From CACIAM-69d sp001698445 (GTDB lineage: Bacteria > Cyanobacteriota > Cyanobacteriia > CACIAM-69d), in assembly GCF_043235035.1 (NCBI RefSeq), contig NZ_JAZAQF010000088.1:1-64000 (forward strand): 64,000 nt of DNA. The letters are read 5' to 3'. The number at the start of each line of letters is the position of its first letter. The stretch's first letter is position 1. The notes beneath the pieces were generated by a model, which worked only from the letters and a program-made list of their open reading frames with translations, had not been told where the DNA came from and did not search any database. The position numbers and the translations under genes are program-made. Of the stretch, positions 1-7,449 are shown in pieces.

Positions 1-2
1 GC

Positions 3-113
3 AGTCCAGTCAGTGGCTTTGTGCATTTGCTCAGTGGGCTGATTGCTTACTGCCATCAGCCCAAGAAGCCCACTCTTGACCTAGCGACACTAGGCATTGA
101 ACTCCCTGCTTAA
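3..113 (+). mobile_element. C-terminal end of a probable IS transposase (partial)
   Basis: The frame is open from the left edge of the window and ends at a TAA. The last residues contain GLIAYCHQPKKPTL. A hydrophobic GLxAY followed by a basic-proline PKKP tail resembles the extreme C-terminus of IS982/IS5-type transposases. Only about 36 residues are visible, so the family cannot be fixed and completeness is unknown. Its stop lies less than 30 bp from the end of the broken hepT gene, which suggests this side of the toxin-antitoxin locus has also received mobile DNA. Confidence 0.45.
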
Positions 114-139
114 CCCGAATTCACGTTGATTTTAGATTG

Positions 140-596
140 TCATTGCTGCTCTAGTAACTGTTTTAGTGATTGAGATAAAGGTATTAAGTCCGTTTGCACC
201 ACATCTCAAATACAGCCTTTACCTTGCTTACTAAGTACAATCGCTCGTAGGGTGGGCAGTGCCCACCTCATAATTGCTCCCTCGCATCTGCAATATGGCG
301 TACCAATCGTTCTAGGTAAAGGCTGTAACTTGAACATCAACACGATCATATTGATGCGCTAAAATATCTCGCATTCCTGCCATTCCTTTCCAATCAATGG
401 TTGAATGGGTTGCTCGAAACTCTGAAGATAGTCGCTTGGTGGCTTCGCCAATAATGATCAGAAAATAAAGAATAGCAGCTTGCTTCTCTCGATTGGTAGA
501 TAGCTGATCTAGGGTGACACCAGCCATCGAGAACATAATCTCTTCGATCGCTTTGAGAATATCAACTATTGCGTCCTTATCTCGATTTCTGTCCAT
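140..596 (-). pseudogene. HepT toxin (HEPN, DUF86), copy 1, interrupted by a MITE
   Basis: HepT proteins are HEPN-domain ribonuclease toxins neutralised by the MntA nucleotidyltransferase, which adds AMP to a tyrosine in an RX4HXY motif. The open part (312-596) starts at an ATG overlapping the end of mntA1 by 20 bp and carries that motif intact as RDILAHQY. After residues DVQV the frame runs into the inverted repeat of a MITE (211-327) and stops after TAFT. Removing the MITE and one TA rejoins the frame to a typical HepT tail, DVVQTDLIPLSQSLKQ, ending at 140. One codon in the tail is TGA (206-208) where a HepT would have Trp, so the distal part has decayed. The truncated product keeps the active-site motif but lacks the last helix; whether it folds is unknown. 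Confidence 0.8.
211..327. mobile_element. 117-bp MITE, copy 1 (TA-flanked, IS630/Tc1-like)
   Basis: The element is bounded by perfect 14-bp inverted repeats, TACAGCCTTTACCT at 211 and its complement ending at 327. The outer TA on each side is best read as a target duplication, as in IS630/Tc1-mariner elements. Inside is a palindrome, ggtgggcagtgcccacc (251-267). No coding capacity. A second copy of the same length and orientation lies at 1279-1395. It interrupts hepT copy 1. Confidence 0.85.
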
Positions 597-939
597 AAAT
601 CCACACCGCTGAATCTAGAATGTCATTTCTTCGATTTAAGTTATGGCTGGTTAATACTTCCTTTAATAAGATCAAGTCAACAGATCGGCAACATAGTGCT
701 TCTAGTTCTATTACCATTCTTGACCGTCGCAATAAGCTCATGTTTGCATTTGGCAGATAACAAAACAGGAAATCTACATCACTAGATTTTTTTCCATCAG
801 ATCGAAAATCGTCTCGTAAAATCGAACCAAAAACGGCTAGTTCGGCAATCTGCCACCGAATGCAGAAATCCCTGAGCTGTTCGGGTGTGATGGCTAGGCG
901 ATCATAGATTTCTTGGATTGAAACTGTGTCAGTTTTCAT
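577..939 (-). CDS. MntA-type nucleotidyltransferase antitoxin, copy 1
   Basis: A 120-residue minimal nucleotidyltransferase. The signature GS...DVD is visible (GSILRDDF, then SDVDFL), with a loop between GS and DxD about four residues longer than the usual ten. In MntA/HepT modules this protein AMPylates the HEPN toxin and so silences it. The stop overlaps the hepT1 start by 20 bp, the normal arrangement for translational coupling. The N-terminal half is nearly identical to mntA2 at 1494-1850, whereas the C-terminal half differs, so the modules are paralogues that diverged or recombined. The frame is intact although its toxin gene is broken. Confidence 0.8.
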   Translation of the reverse strand: MKTDTVSIQEIYDRLAITPEQLRDFCIRWQIAELAVFGSILRDDFRSDGKKSSDVDFLFCYLPNANMSLLRRSRMVIELEALCCRSVDLILLKEVLTSHNLNRRNDILDSAVWIYGQKSR

Positions 940-1000
940 GTCACTTGCTCTCTGAATTTATGACGATAATTGAGTACCAACTAGATCGTTGACTAATTGA

Positions 1001-1472
1001 TCATAAACTTTGAGGTGGTGTGGGTAGTAGTGACTGAATCTGGCGCAAAATGTCAGGTAGATTAATCTCAATGACAGGCTTCAGTCGTTCAAAGTCAATG
1101 CCATCATAATCATGTACGATCACGTCTCTTAAGCCTGCCATCTCTTTGCAAGGAATATCAGGGTGAGCATTGCGAAACGTCATTGACAATCGTTTGGTCG
1201 CCTCGCCAATAACAATCAGACGACGAATGACAGCATCTTGATCTTTGACAGATTTCAAGAATTCATCCCAGCCAGAGATACAGCTCTTACCTCAATTACT
1301 AAGCATAGTCGCCCGTAGGGTGGGCACTGCCCACCAAACCGTTGCTTCATGGCATCTGCAATATGGCGTGCCAATAATTCTAGGTAAAGGCTGTATATTC
1401 CATAATTAACTGAATTGAGTCAGCAATATCCAGTAGGGATTGATCATCTCTGGATGCACTATCTCTGGGCAT
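1001..1472 (-). pseudogene. HepT toxin (HEPN, DUF86), copy 2, split by a MITE
   Basis: The N-terminal part starts at the ATG at 1472 (MPRDSASRDDQSLLDIADS) and is cut after LIMEY by the MITE at 1279-1395, which adds TAFT and a stop. The remainder (1278 down to 1001) encodes ISGWDEFLKSV and onward, with the RX4HXY motif as RDVIVHDY. Deleting the MITE and one TA joins ...MEY to ISGW... exactly in frame, giving a HepT of about 118 residues. That restored frame is strong evidence that a working toxin was interrupted by a precise insertion. The distal fragment has at best a TTG start at 1258. A 35-bp tandem duplication (1446-1515) also separates this gene from mntA2. Confidence 0.85.
1279..1395. 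mobile_element. 117-bp MITE, copy 2 (TA-flanked, IS630/Tc1-like)
   Basis: Same length, orientation and internal palindrome as the copy at 211-327. The right inverted repeat is identical to that of copy 1; the left differs at two positions. TA flanks both ends, and removal of one TA plus the element restores the hepT2 frame. Internal bases differ at a number of positions from copy 1, so the copies are not a fresh duplication. Confidence 0.85.
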
Positions 1473-1515
1473 ATAGAATAATCTCTGGATGCACTATCTC
1501 TGGGCATATAGAATA
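1446..1515. repeat. 35-bp perfect tandem duplication at the mntA2-hepT2 junction
   Basis: Positions 1446-1480 and 1481-1515 are identical. Each unit contains the overlap where mntA stops and hepT starts. The mntA2 stop is in one unit (1494-1496). An ATG is present in both (1507 and 1472), but only the ATG at 1472 is in frame with HepT. Because 35 is not a multiple of three, the start that overlaps mntA2 now opens a short dead frame. Confidence 0.9.
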
Positions 1516-1850
1516 ATCTCTGAATTCAAAATTTCTTGGCGGCGCAGCCAATTACGACTATTCCGAATTCCTTGCTTACTAACAAAATCAATTTTTCGAT
1601 GGTAAAGATTTTCTAGTTCTTCGCGCATCTGCATGATGTCGAAAAGGCTATGACTTGAAGACTGGTTTAGGCTGTAAAGCAAATCAATATCGCTAATGCA
1701 ATCTCCACGATCGCGAAAATCGTCTCGTAAAATTGAACCGAAAACGGCTAGTTCGGCAATCTGCCATCGAATGCAGAAATCCCTGAGCTGTTCGGGCGTG
1801 ATAGTTAGGCGATCGTAAATTTTCTGAATTGAGATTGCATCAGTTGCCAT
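1494..1850 (-). CDS. MntA-type nucleotidyltransferase antitoxin, copy 2
   Basis: A 118-residue minimal nucleotidyltransferase starting MATDAISIQKIYDRL. An upstream in-frame ATG at 1892 exists, but the start at 1850 aligns with mntA1 and has a GGAG about nine bases upstream. The motif GSILRDDF followed by SDIDLL is the GS-DxD metal-binding signature. Residues through DDFR are almost identical to mntA1. It would neutralise HepT by AMPylation. The antitoxin is intact while its partner hepT2 is split by a MITE. Confidence 0.8.
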   Translation of the reverse strand: MATDAISIQKIYDRLTITPEQLRDFCIRWQIAELAVFGSILRDDFRDRGDCISDIDLLYSLNQSSSHSLFDIMQMREELENLYHRKIDFVSKQGIRNSRNWLRRQEILNSEIILYAQR

Positions 1851-1984
1851 ACTCTTGCTCCACTGATGACCATGATTGCGAAGGCTGCCCACTATTTTAG
1901 CCGCGCTAATTGTCAGAGATGTGAGTGCTATGGCATTTCAGCGCAGACGATGGCTTGCGTGATGGGCAATGGATCGAGAGGGGT

Positions 1985-2344
1985 TTAGGATTGCTGGAAT
2001 TCTAAGAGATTGCCGTCGGGATCGGGGGCAAAAATGGCGGCGCGACCGGAGGCGCTGGCTTGCCAGGAAATACCGGTGGCGGTGAGCTGAGTTTTGAGGG
2101 CTTCTAGGTTATCCACTGCGATCGCCAAGTGGGCATTGCGACCCCACCGATCATCCTGAGTGCTGTTCACCACCTGGGGCGCAACAATTAGGTGAATTTG
2201 CCAATCCCCGATCGCATACCAAAGTCCAGGAAACTTGAGGGGGCGATCGATCAATTCCAGCCCCAACAATCCCCCGTAAAATTCAGCGGCGCGATCGAGA
2301 TCGGTCACATTCAGCGCCACATGTAGCCCCCGGATTACCGCCAC
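1985..2344 (-). CDS. VOC (glyoxalase/bleomycin-resistance fold) family protein
   Basis: A 119-residue single-domain protein with the vicinal-oxygen-chelate pattern: LHVALNVTDLDRAAEFYGGL at the N-terminus, HLIVAP in the middle, NAHLAIAV, then DPDGNLLEF near the C-terminus. Family members bind a divalent metal and act as lyases, dioxygenases or binding proteins, so the substrate cannot be predicted. It starts 6 bp after the stop of ubiD on the same strand, so the two are probably cotranscribed. Confidence 0.8.
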   Translation of the reverse strand: MAVIRGLHVALNVTDLDRAAEFYGGLLGLELIDRPLKFPGLWYAIGDWQIHLIVAPQVVNSTQDDRWGRNAHLAIAVDNLEALKTQLTATGISWQASASGRAAIFAPDPDGNLLEFQQS

Positions 2345-2350
2345 GATCGC

Positions 2351-3862
2351 CTACCTCCGAATATCGTAACCAAACAAATTGGCATCTACTTCCATCAGAT
2401 TAATATCCGCCAAGCCGTATTCCGCCCAGCGCCGATCGACCGTGGCGGCCACCTCTGGATCGGATTCCAAAACCTTGCCCCATTCCCGATCGATTTCGGG
2501 ATAAATCTTATCGGTGGCATCAATGCCCATTCGACTGCCGAGACCGGCTTTTTCGGTGGCAAAATCCAAGGAATCCAGGGGATTTTCCGGCAGGATAAAC
2601 ACATCCCGATCGGGGTCAACTTTCGAGCAAACAGCCCACATCACCTGGCGCGGATCGCGAATATTAATGGACTTGTCCACCACGATCACAAATTTGGTGT
2701 AGGTGAACTGGGGCAAGGCGCTCCAAAAGGCCAAAGCGGCCCGGCGGGCTTGACCCGGATAGGCCTTGTCGATCGAGATGATCGCCGCCTTGTAGCTCAA
2801 CCCTTCCATCGGCAGGAAAAAGTCCGTAATTTCCGGCACTTGCGTCCGCAAAATCGGCGTGTAAATCCGGTTGAGGGCGATCGCCATCATCGCCTCTTCC
2901 TTGGGCGGCCGGCCGCTGAAGGTGGTCAGGTAAATCGGATCCTTGCGGTGGGTGACGGCATGAACCCGCAGCAGGGGGCCGGGAGCCGCCGGGCCGTAGT
3001 AGCCCATGTGGTCGCCAAAGGGCCCGTCGATCGCCGTTTCCGAGGGGTCGATCGTCCCTTCCAAAATCATTTCGCAGTTGGCCGGCACTTCCAAATCCAG
3101 GGTTTTGCACTTGGTCAGGTGTACGCCGGAACCGCCGTAGAGACCCGCAAACAGCCACTCGGACAAGTCCACGGGGATCGGTGTGGCCGCCGCCATCAGC
3201 AACAACGGGTCAGCGCCCAGGGCGATCGCCACCTCTAGTTTTTGGCCCCGTTCCGCCGCCTTCCGCAAATGTCGCGCGCCGCCCCGCACCGACAGCCATT
3301 GGACGGTCATCGTGTTGTTCGATTGCCGTTGCAGCCGGTAAACGCCCACATTCGGGATCTTGGTCTCGCAATCTTTGGTAATCACCAGCCCGAGCGTCAC
3401 CACATGGCCCGCGTCGTCGGGATAGGGGCGAATCATCGGGATTTCGTTGAGATTCACCTCTTCGCCCCGCTTCACCACCTGATGGCAAGCGGGAAACAGG
3501 TCGATGTCGGGCTTGGCACGCAGCACATCAAACAGCACCTTGCCAAACTCGATCGCCTGGGAAATTTTCTTGGGCGGCTTCGGCTGCTGCAACATCGACA
3601 GCTTACGGCCCAAAGCTTCCAGTTCCTCGGGTGCTTCCATGTTCATGGCCCAGCAGGTGCGCTCCACCGTGCCCAACAGGTTCACGGCCACGGGGCTAGG
3701 GCTGCCCTTGACGTTTTCAAACAGCAGGGCCGGCCCACCCGCCGCCAGCATCCGATTGGCAATTTCGGCGATTTCCAGGTTGGGATCAACGGGAACCGTA
3801 ATCCGGCGCAGTTGACCGCGCTCATCCAAAAGCTTCAAGAAGCCGCGTAGATCTCGGGGCAT
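2351..3862 (-). CDS. ubiD: UbiD-family decarboxylase (4-hydroxy-3-polyprenylbenzoate type)
   Basis: A 503-residue UbiD-family enzyme, which uses prenylated FMN and a divalent metal for non-oxidative decarboxylation of aromatic acids. In cyanobacteria the likely substrate is 4-hydroxy-3-solanesylbenzoate in plastoquinone synthesis. Visible hallmarks are NVGVYRLQRQ (171-180), the cofactor-binding segment, and DGPFGDHMGYYG (279-290), where the family usually has EGPFGEHTGY. The length is typical. No UbiX homologue, which makes the prenyl-FMN, is in this window. The VOC gene follows 6 bp downstream. Confidence 0.93.
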   Translation of the reverse strand: MPRDLRGFLKLLDERGQLRRITVPVDPNLEIAEIANRMLAAGGPALLFENVKGSPSPVAVNLLGTVERTCWAMNMEAPEELEALGRKLSMLQQPKPPKKISQAIEFGKVLFDVLRAKPDIDLFPACHQVVKRGEEVNLNEIPMIRPYPDDAGHVVTLGLVITKDCETKIPNVGVYRLQRQSNNTMTVQWLSVRGGARHLRKAAERGQKLEVAIALGADPLLLMAAATPIPVDLSEWLFAGLYGGSGVHLTKCKTLDLEVPANCEMILEGTIDPSETAIDGPFGDHMGYYGPAAPGPLLRVHAVTHRKDPIYLTTFSGRPPKEEAMMAIALNRIYTPILRTQVPEITDFFLPMEGLSYKAAIISIDKAYPGQARRAALAFWSALPQFTYTKFVIVVDKSINIRDPRQVMWAVCSKVDPDRDVFILPENPLDSLDFATEKAGLGSRMGIDATDKIYPEIDREWGKVLESDPEVAATVDRRWAEYGLADINLMEVDANLFGYDIRR

Positions 3863-4066
3863 GGGGCGATCGAGGGGATAGCGAAGGGGTGATGTAACGA
3901 ACCGTAACGATTCCCATTATCCCGAAATTCGGCACTGACCCGCCGCGCCGGGGCGATCGCCCCCGATCAGAAGGTGCGATGCGGATCGATGCTGACTGAC
4001 TTGGATCCTGTCGTCCTGGTCTGGGCGACGGCTGACGTGATGGATCTGCCTTGCCTCAATTGTCGT

Positions 4067-4090
4067 AACAAGGGGCTTAAGCCCCTTGTT
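4067..4090. repeat. Palindromic repeat, CAAGGGGCTTAAGCCCCTTG family
   Basis: A 24-bp perfect palindrome, aacaaggggctt/aagccccttgtt, in the spacer between ubiD and the L,D-transpeptidase gene. Related palindromes occur at 7295-7314, 20765-20784 and 29627-29646, with decayed versions near 25614, 27915-27976 and 45494. It could form a hairpin and act as a bidirectional terminator, but no clear T-tract follows. Confidence 0.8.
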
Positions 4091-4144
4091 CCTCGCGATC
4101 AATTCAAGGTGGAGTAAGGGTTTCAGGGAATTTGACGACAATCC

Positions 4145-5041
4145 CTAGGGCCGAATCACGATCGGGGTACCCACATCGGCCCAGTTAAAAAGCCAGCGAG
4201 CATGATCCGGGGCCACGTTGGTGCAACCATGGCTAACCGGCGTGCCAAAGCGCTGATGCCAGTAAGCCCCGTGAATCGCATATCCCCGGTGGTAATACAT
4301 CACATGGGGTACGTTGGGCACGTCGTAATCGGCCCCGCGCATTCGATCGATCGGGAGCTTGCGCTGAATTCGGAAAATTCCTGGCCAAGTCGGCGTACCC
4401 GGTTTGCCCGTGGACACAATCACCGCATAAACGGGCTTATTTCCTTCCCAGGCGATCAATCGCTGATTGCTGAGGTGAATTTCAATCCAGCGCTCGTCTG
4501 AAGCTCGCAACTCACACATGCGGGATCGGTAACGATCACCCTCGTTCAAGCAGGGAGCAGCGCGATCGGGCGGGCGCGTTGGGGTCGGAGTCGGCGGGCG
4601 TGTTGGGGTCGGAGTCGGAGTTGGGGGACGGGTCGGAGTCGGAGTTGGGGGACGGGTCGGAGTCGGAGTTGGGGGACGGGTCGGAGTTGGGATCGGAGTC
4701 GGCGGGCGCGTTGGGGTCGGAGTCGGAGTCGGCGGGCGTGTTGGGGTCGGAGTCGGAGTCGGCGGGCGTGTTGGGGTGGGAGTCGGAGTCGGCGGGCGTG
4801 TTGGGGTGGGAGTCGGAGTCGGCGGGCGCGTGGGCGTGGGCGTGGGTGTCACAGGGCGGCTGGGACTGGGGCTGGGAACCGGGTCGATCGACTGGAGATA
4901 AGCCAACGCAACGCCGGGCCAACCCAACCACAGGGCGATCGCCCCGCCCCAAAGTCCCCGCCACCGACGCGCAGCAGCAGGGCCCGATCGCACGGCAGGG
5001 GGCAACTGGGCAGCCAAACGAGGAGAACGATTAGGAAACAT
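4145..5041 (-). CDS. Exported L,D-transpeptidase (YkuD) with Pro-Thr repeat linker
   Basis: The start at 5041 (MFPNRSPRLAAQ) is preferred over the in-frame ATG at 5158 because it places a signal peptide-like segment, RRWRGLWGGAIALWLGWPG ending ALA, near the N-terminus. Then come about 110 residues of low-complexity TPTPTRPP repeats, then a C-terminal YkuD domain with HGAYWHQRFGTP and the catalytic SHGCTNV about 30 residues from the end. L,D-transpeptidases form 3-3 crosslinks or attach proteins to peptidoglycan in the periplasm. The rigid Pro-Thr linker may hold the domain away from the membrane. Length of the repeat probably varies between strains. Confidence 0.88.
   Translation of the reverse strand: MFPNRSPRLAAQLPPAVRSGPAAARRWRGLWGGAIALWLGWPGVALAYLQSIDPVPSPSPSRPVTPTPTPTRPPTPTPTPTRPPTPTPTPTRPPTPTPTPTRPPTPTPTPTRPPTPIPTPTRPPTPTPTRPPTPTPTRPPTPTPTPTRPPTPTPTRPPDRAAPCLNEGDRYRSRMCELRASDERWIEIHLSNQRLIAWEGNKPVYAVIVSTGKPGTPTWPGIFRIQRKLPIDRMRGADYDVPNVPHVMYYHRGYAIHGAYWHQRFGTPVSHGCTNVAPDHARWLFNWADVGTPIVIRP
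4565..4860 (-). repeat. Tandem coding repeat for the TPTPTRPP linker
   Basis: On the plus strand the sequence is built from ggcgggcgtgttggggtcggagtcg-like units, roughly 24-30 bp, with the shorter ggagtcgga motif repeated. In the transpeptidase frame they read as Pro-Thr repeats with Arg-Pro-Pro spacers. Unit lengths are multiples of three, so expansion would keep the frame. Confidence 0.85.
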
Positions 5042-5565
5042 GGCGACGGGGCCCGAATAAGTCTTCAGCGATCGCTTGCCATTCTCACTGGTCACTGAGT
5101 CCGGCTGGCTTGGCGGAGCCGCAAGGGAAACATGCCCAAACTGGCAGACCCGACTCAAGCACTGAACCCAGGTTCTGAAAGTCTGAACTCAGGCCAGGGA
5201 CCCATGGGCGATCGGTCATTGAAAAGTGACGGTTGACAGCCAAGGCGTTGGGATGCGGGGAATCAAAAGCCTGGCTATCTTCAGCCTAGCCAACATTTCT
5301 ATCTCACTATCGATTCTGCGGGACAGATCTCCAAAAGGGACAGATTTCCAAAACGGTCGATCGCCCGATCGCTATCACCTCGGATTCAGCCCCCACGACA
5401 ATCGCCCGATCGCGCCCCCGCCGATCCGCAATCGGGGGCTGCCCCCGCCGACGGTTCCGTTCGCTATCCTGGCTATAGTGGAAAACGATCGCCGCTCTCT
5501 CTCCCGATTGCATCCCCCTGGGAATCCTTTCCAGTCGTCAATTTCAGTAATCACTCCTTGAGCAT
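5042..5565. other. Divergent intergenic region, no gene supported
   Basis: The space between the transpeptidase gene (minus) and the rhomboid gene (plus). A short GC-rich hairpin, CGGGGG-CTG-CCCCCG, lies at 5433-5447 within a run of HIP1-like GATCG motifs. Open frames on both strands here overlap each other and show no family features. It probably holds two divergent promoters, but I cannot point to convincing -10/-35 boxes. Confidence 0.4.
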
Positions 5566-6123
5566 GTGACCGAAGAACTCAAATCCCAAGGGCGATTTTT
5601 GGCATCGCTGATTGGCCTCCTGTGGCTGCTGGAAATTGTTGATCAGTTTGTTTTTCGGGGCTATCTCGATGTATTGGGCATTGTTCCCCGCAATGTCATC
5701 GGCCTGCGGGGGATTGTCTTTGCTCCCTTGCTTCATGGCGACTTGGCCCATTTGATGGCCAACACCGTGCCCCTGGGGGTGCTGGGTTGGTTGGTGTTGG
5801 TGCGCGGCCGCGAAACCTTTTGGAAAGTGACCGGCGCGATCGCCCTCATTAGCGGTCTGGGAACCTGGCTGATTGGCCCCAGCAACTCCATCCACATCGG
5901 TGCAAGTGGTTTGGTATTTGGCTATCTCAGCTATGTGCTATTTCGGGGCTGGTTTGAACGCAGTGCCAGCGGCATTTTGCTTTCGATTTTTATCTTCAGC
6001 CTCTATGGCAGTTTGATCTTTGGGGTGCTACCGTTGCGCTCGGGCGTGTCCTGGCAAATGCATCTTTTTGGGTTCATTGGCGGAGCGATCGCGGCGCGGT
6101 ATGTTAACCGCCCCCGCCCCTAG
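5566..6123 (+). CDS. Rhomboid-family intramembrane serine protease
   Basis: A 185-residue multi-spanning protein with the rhomboid catalytic pair: Ser in GASG (112-115) and His166 in WQMHLFGFIGG. The HGDLAHLMANT segment (57-67) matches the helix-2 histidine region. Five or six hydrophobic segments fit the minimal six-helix rhomboid core. It would cleave transmembrane substrates inside the membrane; targets are unknown. The start is a GTG at 5566; an overlapping ATG at 5564 is in another frame. Confidence 0.85.
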   Translation: MTEELKSQGRFLASLIGLLWLLEIVDQFVFRGYLDVLGIVPRNVIGLRGIVFAPLLHGDLAHLMANTVPLGVLGWLVLVRGRETFWKVTGAIALISGLGTWLIGPSNSIHIGASGLVFGYLSYVLFRGWFERSASGILLSIFIFSLYGSLIFGVLPLRSGVSWQMHLFGFIGGAIAARYVNRPRP

Positions 6124-6222
6124 CGGCCCTTCACCGGACAACGCTCGGATGCTCTTGGATTAAGATTTACGGTTCGATCGAATCGCTCCAGCCATCCTAG
6201 CCATCCCCCCACGGTTGCTGAT

Positions 6223-7236
6223 ATGAGTCAGGTTTCCCAGTTGCCAAAGGTTTCAGTCATTGTGCCCACCTACGGGCGCGAACAAGTGCTTTGCACCTCG
6301 ATCGAGGATGTGCTCGCCCAGGACTATCCTGATTTTGAAGTGATCGTCGTTGACCAAACCCCGCAGCACCTGCCCGAAACCGAAGCGAAACTGGCCCAAT
6401 GGGCCGATGGGGGCAAAATCCAATGGCATCGCCTGCGGTGGGCGAGCCTGCCCGGGGCCCGAAACTTTGCGGCCCGGCGATCGAGTGGTGAAATTCTCAT
6501 TTTTATTGATGATGATGTGCGCCTGGAGCCAGGTTTCATTGCGGCTCATGTGGCAAACTACGGCGATCCCCACATTGGAGCGGTGGCCGGGCGCGTGTTC
6601 GATCGCATGAAATTGGAGCAAGAATGCACCAAACATGTGGGCGAATTTGATTACCAAGTGCCGGAAGCCTCTGACCCCGCGATCGCCTGGTATCACATCG
6701 ACCTAGTGCGGGCCACCCAGCCCCAGCCGGTGATCACTGCCCGAGGTTGTAACATGTCCTTTCGGCGCAACCTGTTTGTGCAGCATGGCCTACGGTTTGA
6801 TGAACGCTATCGGGGCAGCGCTGTTCGCGAAGAGTCCGACTTTTGCTTAAGCCTGCGTAAAACCGGCTTCAAAATTTGGTATGACCCCGCCGCCCATTTG
6901 GTGCATTTAGGCGAAGAAACCGGCGGTTGCCATGACATCAGCACCCGCTCGATCGGCTATCAAACCACCTTCTATCACAACCATTTTTGGCTCGGATTCA
7001 AACACCTCAGCCTTGGGCAACAGATTCGCTTTTTTGCCAAGCTGTTTGACTGTCATGTTTTGGGCCATCCCCCCTGCTACAAGAGCGGTTCGCCTCTGAA
7101 AGTATTGGTACGTTTTGGCTGCTACTGCATGGGTTTTACCAAAGCTTTAATCACGGCTCTGGTTGGCATTTGGGATGATGGCCAAGTGTATTCTCGGCAG
7201 GATCAACAGCGCGATCGCCCGGCCCTGAATTCCTAG
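6223..7236 (+). CDS. Family 2 glycosyltransferase
   Basis: A 337-residue GT-A fold enzyme. VSVIVPTYGRE (10-20) begins the nucleotide-sugar-binding domain and LIFIDDDVRLEPG holds the DxD metal-binding motif at 96-98. GAVAGRVFDR and later GCNMSFRR fit the acceptor side of GT2 enzymes, with EESDFCLSLRKTGF containing the usual ED-type acidic pair. The C-terminal 70 residues are partly hydrophobic and may touch the membrane. No other surface-polysaccharide genes adjoin it, so the product is not predictable. Confidence 0.88.
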   Translation: MSQVSQLPKVSVIVPTYGREQVLCTSIEDVLAQDYPDFEVIVVDQTPQHLPETEAKLAQWADGGKIQWHRLRWASLPGARNFAARRSSGEILIFIDDDVRLEPGFIAAHVANYGDPHIGAVAGRVFDRMKLEQECTKHVGEFDYQVPEASDPAIAWYHIDLVRATQPQPVITARGCNMSFRRNLFVQHGLRFDERYRGSAVREESDFCLSLRKTGFKIWYDPAAHLVHLGEETGGCHDISTRSIGYQTTFYHNHFWLGFKHLSLGQQIRFFAKLFDCHVLGHPPCYKSGSPLKVLVRFGCYCMGFTKALITALVGIWDDGQVYSRQDQQRDRPALNS

Positions 7237-7285
7237 ATTTCTTTGCTTGGTTCTTCCGTCGAATGACTATTAATGTCACCAGCTC

Positions 7286-7441
7286 GTTAGACAGCAAGGG
7301 GCTTAAGCCCCTTGTTATGACGACTGGCTCTGCGACTTTGACCCAGAGAATTAAGGCAGCCGCGATACTACAAAATGAGCGTTGATCAGCCCATTTTGAG
7401 AAGAGAATAAAGGCTTTTTACTGATTTACGAAAGAGGCCTA
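7286..7441. repeat. Mosaic of three intergenic repeat families
   Basis: It contains, in order, the CAAGGGGCTTAAGCCCCTTG palindrome (7295-7314), a fragment shared with the 146-bp repeat of 25558-25703 (the ggctctgcgactttgaccc section and the gaattaaggcagcc end), and a copy of the outer 60 bp of the 250-bp MITE (gttgatcagccc... gaaagagg, to about 7436). The pieces are joined in an order not seen in the intact copies, implying insertion and deletion over time. It lies between the convergent glycosyltransferase and dctM genes. Confidence 0.7.
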
Positions 7442-7449
7442 GTGTCTAA

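Noticed and set aside
3917..4141. 74-residue minus-strand frame after the transpeptidase
   Set aside because: It spans a palindromic repeat, has no domain and no initiation context.
4565..4860. CRISPR-like array
   Set aside because: The repeats have no unique spacers and are part of the coding frame for a Pro-Thr linker.
5226..5561. 111-residue plus-strand frame before the rhomboid gene
   Set aside because: Low-complexity, GATCG-rich, no family pattern; probably part of the divergent promoter region.
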